Source: an uncultured Acetatifactor sp.
GTDB lineage: Bacteria; Bacillota; Clostridia; Lachnospirales; Lachnospiraceae
Direction of reading: 5' to 3'
Assembly (NCBI GenBank): GCA_910585665.1
Contig: CAJUFI010000005.1
Span: 57,627-98,334 of the forward strand
DNA: 40,708 nt
Under the pieces are notes generated by a model. The model saw nothing but the letters and a program-made list of their open reading frames with translations. It was not told the DNA's origin and made no database searches. Shown one piece after another: positions 15,270 to 22,832 of the stretch (positions are counted from its first letter, which is position 1; every line of letters begins with the position of its first letter). Both the position numbers and the translations under genes were made by a program.

Positions 15270-15495
15270 CAGACGGTTGGCGGCGGGGTGGGGGCTGCGC
15301 TGTCCGGCCGCTGCTGCCGGGCTTGACAGGATGTATGCGTGTAAGCGCAGCACGGGCCCGCTGGACGGACTGCCCTGCGCGGACTGCCCGGGCCGAACCG
15401 GCAGGACGTTGAAGGGCAGCCCGTGGCCTCTGAGTTCCGCGCGCCTGCCTGTGAGGGGCTCCCGGCCTGGGGCCATTGCCGCAGAGAAGAAAAAG
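15270..15495. other. Intergenic stretch, no gene seen
   Basis: GC-rich DNA after folE. One forward frame stays open through the whole region and the element that follows it, but its translation (Arg/Pro/Gly-rich with frequent Cys) is not protein-like. It might hold remnants of a lost folate-cluster gene; nothing supports a specific identity. Confidence 0.3.
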
Positions 15496-15695
15496 TTTCC
15501 ACCTGTGCGGTTGGATGCTCATTCGAGCATCCGACCCACTTCCGCATTCGCAAAACTCGCGCTTGCGCGCTCTTGCGTCTGCATTCGCAGCCGCGTTTTG
15601 CTCATTTGGAAGTGGGTTGCTAATCCAATGGCCCGTCTGCATTGCAATAGCTTGCATGCAGACAAGCCATTGGATTGCAACCGCACAGGTGGAAA
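15496..15695 (+). repeat. Cloverleaf-shaped inverted-repeat element (200 bp)
   Basis: A perfect 17-bp closing stem TTTCCACCTGTGCGGTT (15496-15512) / AACCGCACAGGTGGAAA (15679-15695) encloses three hairpins. Arm 1: GGATGCTC-ATTC-GAGCATCC (15513-15532). Arm 2: ACCCACTTCC (15534-15543) with GGAAGTGGGT (15608-15617), nested GCAAAAC/GTTTTGC. Arm 3: AATCCAATGGC (15622-15632) with GCCATTGGATT (15666-15676), nested GTCTGCAT/ATGCAGAC. Nearly every base is paired. The open frames across it are by-products. It lies downstream of the lipoprotein terminator; whether it is a mobile repeat or a structured RNA is unknown. Confidence 0.75.
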
Positions 15696-15696
15696 A

Positions 15697-15738
15697 ATTT
15701 CCGGGAAGGACTTTTACGTCCTTCCCGGAAATCTTTTT
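15697..15738 (-). terminator. Bidirectional intrinsic terminator after the lipoprotein gene
   Basis: A perfect 15-bp stem (15697-15711 with 15718-15732; arm TTTCCGGGAAGGAC) with a 6-base loop. AAAAA on the left and CTTTTT on the right give U tracts for both strands. On the reverse strand it lies about 30 bp after the lipoprotein stop. Confidence 0.9.
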
Positions 15739-15768
15739 AGGCCTGCATATGCCGAATCTCGTTATAGA

Positions 15769-16203
15769 TTAGGACTCAGAAGATTCTTCAGAGTCAGCGC
15801 CCTCTTCGGATTCGGGATTCTCTTCGGAACCAGCGCCCTCCTCGGAGCCAGCAGCATCAGAGGACTCGGGAGCCTCCTCGGAGCCAGCAGCATCAGAGGA
15901 CTCGGGAGCCTCCTCGGAGCCAGCGGCATCGGAGGACTCGGGAGCCTCCTCGGAGCCAGCGGCATCGGAGGACTCGGGAGCCTCCTCGGAGCCGGCGGCA
16001 TCGGAGGACTCGGGAGCCTCCTCGGAGCCGGCGGCATCAGAGGACTCGGGAGCCTCCTCGGAGTCAGCGGCATCGGAGGACTCTACGGTGCTCTCTGTGC
16101 TGCTTTCCGCGGAGGATTCTCCATCGCTGGGATTGCCGCCGCAGGCGGTCATGGCAAGCGCCATTACAGTTGCGATAAATGCTGTTACGATTCTCTTTTT
16201 CAT
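15769..16203 (-). CDS. Repeat-rich acidic lipoprotein
   Basis: A 144-residue lipoprotein. The signal peptide MKKRIVTAFIATVMALAMTA ends at the lipobox Cys21. The mature part is a low-complexity Ser/Glu/Ala tract with seven copies of a 12-residue unit (ESSDAAGSEEAP) and a short irregular tail (GADSEESSES). No folded domain is visible, so it may be a flexible surface spacer or a truncated lipoprotein. AGGAGAGAG precedes the start. Promoter at 16332-16361 and terminator at 15697 make it monocistronic. It runs against the folate genes. The opposite strand also stays open but is a shadow. Confidence 0.8.
   Translation of the reverse strand: MKKRIVTAFIATVMALAMTACGGNPSDGESSAESSTESTVESSDAADSEEAPESSDAAGSEEAPESSDAAGSEEAPESSDAAGSEEAPESSDAAGSEEAPESSDAAGSEEAPESSDAAGSEEGAGSEENPESEEGADSEESSES
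15822..16086 (-). repeat. 36-bp coding tandem repeat in the lipoprotein gene
   Basis: Seven 36-bp units, nearly identical at DNA level (core on the + strand: GGACTCGGGAGCCTCCTCGG), differing mainly at AGC/GGC in the Ala codon. High identity indicates recent expansion or ongoing homogenisation. Confidence 0.9.
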
Positions 16204-16331
16204 AATAATCTCTCTCCTTTTATTGATCTATGTCTAACGGCAGCCAGATGCACTCTGCCGTAGCCACCTGTCCCAATGCCTGCCCGAAGAACCAAGGGCA
16301 GTGTGCTTATGTATCCCCCCTGTATTGTCCC
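16204..16331 (-). other. Leader of the lipoprotein mRNA with two hairpins
   Basis: The presumed 5' untranslated region holds ACGGCAG/CTGCCGT (16237-16243 with 16255-16261) and TGCCC/GGGCA (16281-16285 with 16296-16300) just upstream of the ribosome binding site. No known riboswitch was recognised. Confidence 0.4.
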
Positions 16332-16361
16332 ATTATACTCATTATCGGGTGGATATAGCAA
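16332..16361 (-). promoter_or_regulatory. Promoter of the lipoprotein gene
   Basis: On the reverse strand TTGCTA (16361-16356), an 18-bp spacer and TATAAT (16337-16332). Leader length is about 120 nt. Confidence 0.6.
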
Positions 16362-16607
16362 GTGCCAGAATGCTGAATTTCTCGCTCTGCCCGGGTTTTA
16401 TGGTCATCAAAATTAAGCCCTGCCCCGGATTGGGGGAAGCTTTTTGACGGATGGCGGGAGAAGCAACGGAACAAAAATGTGCACTATGCCTATAAAATAT
16501 TGGCGATTTCTTCGCGTTTTGGGGGCAGAATCCGCTGTACAGGCCCGGAAAACCGCGGAATTTCCCTGTGTATGTCAGGGACATCATGATTTCCTGCGGG
16601 TGAGGGA

Positions 16608-16636
16608 TGGATTTATCTGCCCTTCCATGGTATAAT
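16608..16636 (+). promoter_or_regulatory. Extended -10 promoter upstream of folP
   Basis: TGGTATAAT at 16628-16636 is a perfect extended -10 box. The -35 position (TGGATT, 17-bp spacer) is poor, which extended -10 promoters tolerate. It lies about 120 bp before folP. The stretch 16362-16607 shows no gene. Confidence 0.6.
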
Positions 16637-16757
16637 TCTAGGCGTGCCTGGATGATGCATCTTTGGCGGGGAGAGAGGGATTTTTATGCGGTAAGGTATT
16701 GCCCGAAAATGCCGGGGCATAAATTGAAATTTGGATAAAGGAAAGGCGGACAATAGC

Positions 16758-17636
16758 TTGAAAATCGGAAACAGGGAATTTCAGACCAAAGGACATACAT
16801 ACGTGATGGGAATCCTGAACGTGACCCCGGATTCCTTCTCGGACGGAGGGAAGTGGAACGACAGGGACAGGGCCCTGCGGCATGTGGAGGAGATGCTGGA
16901 GGAGGGGGCGGACATCATCGACATCGGCGGCGAGTCCACCCGGCCTGGCTACACGCTTCTGCCGGAGCATGAGGAAATCGAGAGGGTGGTTCCTGTAATC
17001 GAGGCTGTGAAGGCTGCTTTCGATGTGCCGGTGTCCCTGGATACCTACAAAGCCCGGGTGGCGTCGGCGGGAATCGCGGCCGGGGCAGACCTGATCAATG
17101 ATGTCTGGGGATTGAAATATGATAGCTGGTCCCGCAATGGAGCGGACGCGCCGGGCAACGGAGCGAGCGGCCAGGGGGGCAGCGCAATGGCGCAGGTCAT
17201 CGCGGAGAGCGGGCTGCCCTGCTGTCTGATGCACAATAGGAGAGATACGGATTATCGGGATTTCGTCCATGATGTCATCGGAGATTTGGAGGGGACTTTG
17301 CGGCTGGCGGAACAGGCCGGCATCGGCAGGGAGAGGATTATCTTAGACCCCGGCGTGGGATTCGCCAAAAGTTATGAGCAGAATCTGGAAATCATCCGCT
17401 GCATGGGGGAACTGGGGACGCTGGGCTGTCCGCTGCTGCTGGGCTGCAGCCGGAAGTCCGTGATTGGGCTGACCTTGGATCTGCCTGCGGATCAGAGGCT
17501 GGAGGGGACATTGGTGACCACCGTGGCCGGGGTCCTGCAGGGAGCCATGTTCGTAAGGGTGCATGACGTCAGGGAAAATGTGCGGGCCGTGCGGATGGCG
17601 GAGGCGATTTTTGCGGAGCGGGTTTCCGGCGGCTGA
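16758..17636 (+). CDS. folP: Dihydropteroate synthase
   Basis: A 292-residue DHPS joining 6-hydroxymethyl-dihydropterin diphosphate to p-aminobenzoate; target of sulfonamides. Signatures: GILNVTPDSFSDGG (18-31), DIGGESTRPGY (55-65), SLDTYKARVA (93-102), INDVWGLK (113-120), CLMHNR (156-161), DPGVGFAKS and LLGCSRKSVIG. Between INDVWGLKYD and MAQVIAESG about 20 Gly/Ala/Asn/Ser-rich residues (about 123-142) are inserted relative to usual DHPS. TTG 16758 gives the family-like start KIGNREFQ and has AAAGGAAAGGCGG upstream; TTG 16731 is a weaker alternative. Confidence 0.95.
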   Translation: MKIGNREFQTKGHTYVMGILNVTPDSFSDGGKWNDRDRALRHVEEMLEEGADIIDIGGESTRPGYTLLPEHEEIERVVPVIEAVKAAFDVPVSLDTYKARVASAGIAAGADLINDVWGLKYDSWSRNGADAPGNGASGQGGSAMAQVIAESGLPCCLMHNRRDTDYRDFVHDVIGDLEGTLRLAEQAGIGRERIILDPGVGFAKSYEQNLEIIRCMGELGTLGCPLLLGCSRKSVIGLTLDLPADQRLEGTLVTTVAGVLQGAMFVRVHDVRENVRAVRMAEAIFAERVSGG

Positions 17637-17869
17637 CGGACGGATTGGACAGGTGCTTTTTGTGAAGATTCTGGTTGTTCTGGCTTGTGCAAGACAAAAT
17701 TGGCTGCTGGTGACTGGAAATCCCTGTTAAAAGGGTTGAGACTGGAAGCTTCTTCGTGTGAGGGCTTCGGTTCGTAAAGGTACTTCGCAAGCATTTAGAC
17801 CTTGTCAGGAACAGAAAGTCGAATTGGGACTATAGGTATGCCTGCCGATGCAGGCGGACAGGAGGAGAA

Positions 17870-18727
17870 ATGTATTCGGAATGGGCAAAGGACGAGATAC
17901 GCATTGAAGGCCTGGAAGTATTCGCGCACCATGGGGTATACGCCGAGGAAACGCAGAACGGACAGGTTTTCTATGTAAATGCGACATTATATACAGATGT
18001 AAGCCAGGCGGGAAGAACGGACGATTTAGAACGAACCGTAAACTATGGAACGGTCTGCCGTTTTATCACCGACTGGATGCAGGAGAACACCTGCCTGTTG
18101 CTGGAAGCGGTGGCGGAGAAGATGGCGGCAGCGATTCTGCTGGAGTACAAAAGCCTGTCCGCCATAGAACTGGAAATCCAGAAGCCCCATGCGCCCATCC
18201 CGCTGCCCTTTGGGAACGTCTCCGTGAAAGTCCACAGAAGCTGGCACAAAGCGTACATCGCGGTGGGATCCAATTTGGGGAACCGGGAGGAGCATATCAA
18301 AGGTGCGGTGCGCGCCCTGAAAGAGCATCCTTTCATGATTCTGAAGAAGACCTCTGAACTGCTTGTCACCAAGCCTTACGGCGGTGTGGAGCAGGAAGAC
18401 TTCCTGAATGGTGTTCTGGAAATCGAGACGCTCCTTGGCCCGGAACAGCTGCTGGATGCCCTTCATGAAATCGAGAACGCAGCCCGGCGCGAAAGGACAG
18501 TGCGGTGGGGCCCCAGGACGCTGGACTTGGACATTCTGTTTTACGACAGGCTCTGTTACGACAGCGACGATTTGAAGATACCCCATGTGGACTTGGAAAA
18601 CAGGACATTCGTCCTGAAGCCCATGGCAGAAATGGAACCGTATTTCCGCCACCCCATAAGCGGAAATACGATGATAGGGCTTTTGCGGGAATTGGAAGAG
18701 AGGGAGGATAGCCTCTCGGAATTTTAA
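17870..18727 (+). CDS. folBK: Fused dihydroneopterin aldolase and HPPK
   Basis: A 285-residue bifunctional protein. Residues 1-118 are FolB, which converts dihydroneopterin to 6-hydroxymethyl-dihydropterin (IRIEGLEVFAHHGVYAEE, with conserved Lys in ELEIQKPHAPIP). Residues about 126-285 are FolK, which adds pyrophosphate (AYIAVGSNLGNREEHI, PYGGVEQEDFLNGV, RWGPRTLDLDILFYD, IPHVDLENRTFVLKPM). With folC, folE and folP it covers most of the dihydrofolate branch. AGGAGGAG precedes the ATG. The last residues (SLSEF and stop) are encoded by the end of a truncated R2 repeat starting at 18713, so the native C terminus was replaced. Confidence 0.95.
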   Translation: MYSEWAKDEIRIEGLEVFAHHGVYAEETQNGQVFYVNATLYTDVSQAGRTDDLERTVNYGTVCRFITDWMQENTCLLLEAVAEKMAAAILLEYKSLSAIELEIQKPHAPIPLPFGNVSVKVHRSWHKAYIAVGSNLGNREEHIKGAVRALKEHPFMILKKTSELLVTKPYGGVEQEDFLNGVLEIETLLGPEQLLDALHEIENAARRERTVRWGPRTLDLDILFYDRLCYDSDDLKIPHVDLENRTFVLKPMAEMEPYFRHPISGNTMIGLLRELEEREDSLSEF

Positions 18728-18757
18728 GAAGCAGAATCAGGCATTGGGGGCTGAAAT
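18713..18757 (+). repeat. Truncated R2 repeat overlapping the end of folBK
   Basis: CTCTCGGAAT (18713-18722) equals the R2 terminal repeat and is followed by TTTAAGAAGCAGAATCAGGC, matching the first 40 bp of R2 before similarity stops. The opposite terminus is absent. The repeat supplies the folBK stop codon (TAA at 18725-18727). Confidence 0.7.
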
Positions 18758-18864
18758 CCTGATAGACGCGCTTTAATATGCATAGCTGCTGCTTCATACC
18801 GAGTCCCAACGGCAAAACCTATGATATCGCCTATTGTGTGCACAAAAAATACTGGAGAAATGGT

Positions 18865-19422
18865 ATGACAAAGACCTTAATATTAAACGGTTCCCCCAGA
18901 ATAAACGGCGATACCGTAGGCCTGATCGGAAAAATGACCGGCAGAATCGGGGGCGGATATAAAATCGTAGACGCATACAGATGCAGCGTCTCGCCGTGCC
19001 TTGACTGCAGATATTGCTGGGAAAACAGCGGATGCGCCATAAGAGACGAGATGCAGGAGATATACGAGTACATACAGGAATGCGACAATATCCTGATCGC
19101 CTCCCCAATCTATTTTTCCGAGCTGACCGGAAGGCTGCTGGATGTGGGAAGCAGGCTCCAGACATACTTCTGCGCCAGATTTTTCAGAAAAGAGGAACCA
19201 ATCTTAAAACCGAAAAAAGGTGCAGTCATACTGGTCGGCGGCGGGGATGGCCACATGGAGAAAGCCTATGGCACAGCATGCACCCTGCTGCACCATATGA
19301 ACTGCCGCCAGATTCACGAACCGGTATATAGCCACAACACCAACGAAAGACCCGCAGTCGAGGACGAAAGCGCGCTTTCGGGCCTGGACAGCATTCTGGA
19401 TTTTTTCCACCTGTGCGGTTAA
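18865..19422 (+). CDS. Iron-sulfur flavoprotein / NADPH-dependent FMN reductase family
   Basis: A 185-residue flavodoxin-fold protein. LILNGSPRINGDT (5-17) is the FMN phosphate loop. CLDCRYCWENSGC is a compact CX2CX2CX5C motif characteristic of archaeal/clostridial iron-sulfur flavoproteins that hold a 4Fe-4S cluster beside FMN. SPIYFSELTGRLLDVGSRLQ is the usual second flavin contact. The electron partner is unknown. ATG 18865 has GGAG eight bases upstream; the open codons before it are not family-like. Its last residues (FFHLCG) are encoded by a 17-bp sequence identical to the arm of the 15.5-kb cloverleaf element. Confidence 0.85.
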   Translation: MTKTLILNGSPRINGDTVGLIGKMTGRIGGGYKIVDAYRCSVSPCLDCRYCWENSGCAIRDEMQEIYEYIQECDNILIASPIYFSELTGRLLDVGSRLQTYFCARFFRKEEPILKPKKGAVILVGGGDGHMEKAYGTACTLLHHMNCRQIHEPVYSHNTNERPAVEDESALSGLDSILDFFHLCG

Positions 19423-19561
19423 AATCTGCAGTCCACTAAAATCTGCTCCTTGTATTTCTGATATAAATATATTGCCGGATCAGAACGCTGCTATCATGCC
19501 TGACATGGACGCAACCGCTCAGAAATAACTTTTTCAGAGCCATTTCTGGTTCCAATCAATT
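19423..19561. other. Intergenic stretch leading into an ABC exporter relic
   Basis: No intact gene. From 19529 the frame leading into the next entry already resembles ABC exporter sequence (LFQSHFWFQSI), so the relic begins before its first ATG. Confidence 0.4.
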
Positions 19562-20250
19562 ATGAAGCTGGGAAACGAAATCTACCTGGATTTCAAATTG
19601 CTGGCATTGCGGAAAATCGGCAGGATGGACTATTCGGAATACCAGAGACTTGGAACCGGGAAACTGATACAGCAGATCAAAAACGGAGCCGATGCGGGAA
19701 AAGACGTCCTCTATGGCTTCTGGTTCAGCGTGGTCAGGGACCTGGTTCCCACGATTCTGTTCAGCCTGTACTTTATCTGGAAGATAGACAGGAACATCAC
19801 CTGCTTCCTCATGGCGGGATACCTCATCGTATTCCTGGTGACCAACCTGCTGCTGAAGGGGCTGTACCAGATAAAGGAGAACATCCTGACCAATGAGGAG
19901 GAACTGAACCATTTTCTTGTGCGGGGATTCATGGAAATGCCCCTTTTCCGCATGAAGCGGCAGTTTCCGGGCGAAATCGGGAAAGCGTCCAAAGCCAAGC
20001 GCATCATCGTAGCGTCAAAGATAAAAATGACCATGATACATGAAGCGTTTTTCACCATATTTGCAGTGCTGGTGGCCTGCCTGGACGTAGGAATCCTGGC
20101 CTATGCGTGGAAAAACAGCCACTTGTCCGTTGGGGCCGTGGTGGCGCTGATCACGCTGATTGACAATGCGTATACGCCTATCGCCATATTCAACGTCATT
20201 TATGTGCAGTACAAACTGAACAAAACGGCATGGCATGAAGATACATTTCA
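19529..20250 (+). pseudogene. ABC exporter transmembrane-domain relic (both ends lost)
   Basis: Resembles the transmembrane half of a fused ABC exporter: KLGNEIYLDFKLLALRKIGR, GTGKLIQQIKNGADAGKDVL, then hydrophobic helices (LVPTILFSLYFIWKIDRN; MAGYLIVFLVTNLLLKGLY; FFTIFAVLVACLDVGILAYAW) and VALITLIDNAYTPIAIFNVI YVQYKLNKTA. The first helices and the whole nucleotide-binding domain (Walker A, signature, Walker B) are missing. Homology stops at about 20250, exactly where the oppositely oriented Gx gene ends; the 35 residues after that are antisense to Gx and not real. A deletion joined these genes. Confidence 0.75.
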
Positions 20251-20754
20251 GGAGATATCCGAGAGAAAAGACGGAAGAAGCTTTCCGGCGAACCCGGCGC
20301 AAAGTCCCGTAAAAAGCCCTGTGACTATCCCACTGAGGATAAGGAAGGGCAGATAGGCAGCCACCCCGGCGGTTCTGGTAATCGCGAAAGCTACGGCCAG
20401 CTGGCCCAGATTGTGGGTCAGCCCGCCCATGGCTCCCGTGAGGAAGACCAGTTTTTTCTGTAGAACTTTCATCACCACCGCCATGACCAACAGGCTGCAC
20501 AGCCCGCCCATCAGGCTATAGAGCAGGGAAAGGGCCTGGCCGAACAGAAAAGCGGACAGCAGTATCCTGGAAATCAACACTACAAGAGCGTCCCTGGCAG
20601 AGAAATGCCGCAGCAGAATCAAAGTGATGATATTAGCCAGCCCCAGCTTGATGCCCGGGATAGGCACCAGGGGAGGGATGGCGCTTTCTATGGCGAAGAT
20701 GGCCAGGGACAGGGTGGTGAAGAGGGCTAAAAACGTGGTCTTTCTGACGGACAT
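20248..20754 (-). CDS. Gx transporter family membrane protein
   Basis: A 168-residue integral membrane protein of the Gx / heptaprenyl-diphosphate-synthase-component-I-like family (PF07456). Hallmarks: SAIPPLVPIPGIKLGLANIITL, Gly-rich helices and GAMGGLTHNLGQLAVAFAIT. About five TMs. Relatives resemble ECF transporter substrate-binding subunits and often sit with NusG-II and ApbE genes. ATG 20754 has AGGAGCC upstream. It follows the NusG-II gene by 13 bp, so the pair is an operon facing apbE. The exported substrate (perhaps a flavin or quinone precursor) is unknown. Confidence 0.8.
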   Translation of the reverse strand: MSVRKTTFLALFTTLSLAIFAIESAIPPLVPIPGIKLGLANIITLILLRHFSARDALVVLISRILLSAFLFGQALSLLYSLMGGLCSLLVMAVVMKVLQKKLVFLTGAMGGLTHNLGQLAVAFAITRTAGVAAYLPFLILSGIVTGLFTGLCAGFAGKLLPSFLSDIS

Positions 20755-20767
20755 GGGAGGCTCCTTT

Positions 20768-21178
20768 CTAATAAGCAACGGCATCTGGTGCCGCGACAGT
20801 TTCCGCAGAATCGGACACAGGCCGCAGCTGAATCACCAGCCGGTTTGGCAGGCAGGTGATGGGCAGCCTGGAATCGCTGATGAAGCCCTGGTGGACGCAG
20901 AGCTTGTCAGGGCAGTCCGCGGAGATGATGGCGATGCTGCCCGGACGCACTTCAATCTCATTGACACAGCCGTTTTCCCCTGTGACGGTGAAAGTGCCGA
21001 TTTCCTGTATATCGTCCAATGGGATGCTTTGAATCAATATTCCGTTCTGAAAGATATCTGCGACGTAATGCCCGCCCTCCCGGCCGCTGAGCAGGAAAAC
21101 GATGCTTGCCAGGCATAGAACCAGGAGAAATGCGGCGATGATCAGAGCCGGTTTTCGGTAGGACAGGTTTTCTTTCAC
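20768..21178 (-). CDS. NusG domain II-containing membrane-anchored protein
   Basis: A 136-residue protein with one N-terminal TM (about 11-31) and an extracytoplasmic NusG_II domain (PF07009; DIQEIGTFTVTGENGCVNEI EV, SADCPDKLCVHQGFISDSRL, ITCLPNRLVIQL). Despite the name it is not the transcription factor. The conserved Cys pair (SADCPDKLCVHQG) is typical. It is usually followed by a Gx gene and near apbE in Clostridia and in flavin-based electron-transfer loci. Promoter at 21242-21270. Confidence 0.85.
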   Translation of the reverse strand: MKENLSYRKPALIIAAFLLVLCLASIVFLLSGREGGHYVADIFQNGILIQSIPLDDIQEIGTFTVTGENGCVNEIEVRPGSIAIISADCPDKLCVHQGFISDSRLPITCLPNRLVIQLRPVSDSAETVAAPDAVAY

Positions 21179-21241
21179 GGGAACCGCCTTTCTGAGGCAT
21201 CCGCATGGCGCAGCCCTATGCGCCTTTTGGGTCTCAAGCTA

Positions 21242-21270
21242 TATATATGTAATGATGAAATCTAGCACAA
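21242..21270 (-). promoter_or_regulatory. Promoter of the NusG-II / Gx operon
   Basis: On the reverse strand TTGTGC (21270-21265), a 17-bp spacer and TATATA (21247-21242), about 63 bp before the start codon. The remaining spacer to apbE (21271-21504) shows no gene; an AT-rich segment just before apbE probably holds its promoter. Confidence 0.6.
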
Positions 21271-21504
21271 AAATTGCATAATCGGCATGACTGGCTGTGC
21301 AAGTGGCTGACAAGAATAAAATGCCGTTTCTATAGGGCACGAAAGGATTTCCTGACAACCCCTTCACCCTGATATTATGGCAATGATGCTAGGGTCAAAA
21401 CCATATGCAGGCACGAATTGTGTTAAAAAACAATCTGTCCTCTGATAATCTTTTGCCCACAACATCATAACAATGACAATAGTATAACAAAAAGGAATCA
21501 TAAA

Positions 21505-22635
21505 ATGAAGCATTTTTTCTGGACAATGATATATACATTGTTGGCGCTGGCTCTCTGCTGCGGCTGCAGCATCCAGGACAGGCCAGGGAATGCCGATGGC
21601 GGGCAGGGAGACGGCGCGGACGGACAGCAGAATGTCCAAAGCGCGGATACCCCATGGCAGTACGTGGACACCGCCATGGGGACAGTGGTGCAGCAGACAG
21701 TGTACGCCCCTGACCAGGAGACGGCGCAGGCGTTCTCCGCCCAGGCCATGGAGCTTCTCTGGGGATTGGAGCAGAAGGAGATATCCTGGCGGCTGGATAC
21801 CTCTGAGGTGTACCGCGCCAATGTCACTTCCGGAAGCGAGGGAGGATTCCTGCTGTCAGAGGAGCTGGCGGGGCTTCTGGAGAGCGGCCTGGAGCTGTCC
21901 AGGCGTTCGGAAGGGGCATTCGACATGACGCTTGGCTCGGTGACGCGCCTGTGGAACATCGATGAATGGGCGGCAGAGAACGGTGCGGAGGGCTTTCCGA
22001 TTCCTTCCCGGGAGGAGCTGGCCCGGGCTTTGAGCGTATGCGGGTATGAAAAACTGCGGCTCCAGCGGGAGGCGGGAGACCAGGAAGAAAAGGGACAGTG
22101 CCGTCTCTTCCTGCCGGAGGGGATGCAGCTTGACCTGGGTGCAATCGGCAAGGGGCTTGGGCTGTCGGAGCTTACGTCTATGCTGGAAGGGCAGAACGCC
22201 GTGACAGGGGCCGTGATATCTTTGGGCGGCAGCATCCTGACCTACGGGAGCAAGCCGGATGGCAGTACCTGGAAGGTGGGAATCATAGATCCTTTTGACA
22301 AATCCTCCAACATAGGCATCCTTTCCCTGGAAGGCCAGTGGTGCGTCTCCACCTCAGGGGACTATGAGCGCTATGTGGAGGTGGACGGGGTGCGCTACCA
22401 CCATATCCTGGACCCGAAGACCGGCACACCCGCAGTCAGCGACGTGCGAGGCGTCACCGTGCTTCTGAAAGACGGCCTGCTCAGCGATGGGCTTTCCACG
22501 GCTTGTTTCATCTTAGGGCCTGAGAAAGGGATGGCATTGGCGGCGGAATACGGGGCCGAGGCGCTGTTCATCCTTTCAGACGGCGAAGTCGTTCTGTCAG
22601 AGGGGATGGAGCAGTACTATACGGCTATCCGGTAA
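21505..22635 (+). CDS. apbE: ApbE-type FAD:protein FMN transferase (lipoprotein)
   Basis: A 376-residue secreted ApbE/FmnB. The signal peptide ends at a Cys-rich lipobox (CCGC, probable lipidated Cys21). The catalytic region contains DTAMGTVVQQTVYAP, a Thr/Ser-rich core, LDLGAIGKGLGLSEL, SLGGSILTYGSKPDG, WKVGIIDPF and VRYHHILDPKTGTPA, matching flavin transferases that attach FMN covalently to Thr/Ser of exported redox proteins, using FAD and Mg2+. It diverges from the NusG-II/Gx operon. No FMN-binding acceptor protein is seen in the window, so its target lies elsewhere. Confidence 0.9.
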   Translation: MKHFFWTMIYTLLALALCCGCSIQDRPGNADGGQGDGADGQQNVQSADTPWQYVDTAMGTVVQQTVYAPDQETAQAFSAQAMELLWGLEQKEISWRLDTSEVYRANVTSGSEGGFLLSEELAGLLESGLELSRRSEGAFDMTLGSVTRLWNIDEWAAENGAEGFPIPSREELARALSVCGYEKLRLQREAGDQEEKGQCRLFLPEGMQLDLGAIGKGLGLSELTSMLEGQNAVTGAVISLGGSILTYGSKPDGSTWKVGIIDPFDKSSNIGILSLEGQWCVSTSGDYERYVEVDGVRYHHILDPKTGTPAVSDVRGVTVLLKDGLLSDGLSTACFILGPEKGMALAAEYGAEALFILSDGEVVLSEGMEQYYTAIR

Positions 22636-22832
22636 AATATTGATTGGATGGCTGTGCGTTTTTTCGCCAAAAAGCAAGTTGGAACCAGGTTCGGAAGCAA
22701 GGCAGGACGAAGTCCCCATGACTTTACGAATATACAGAAAAAAGCATGCTGATAACAGTTTTTTGCGAGAAAGATGCATAGAGACATAGAGCGAAGACAA
22801 ACATAGTATCAGAAAAAAGAAAGGCGGCGCAT

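Noticed and set aside
15226..16263. A 345-codon forward frame running through the cloverleaf and the lipoprotein gene
   Set aside because: It overlaps the real lipoprotein in antisense and its Gly/Leu repeats are the shadow of that repeat tract.
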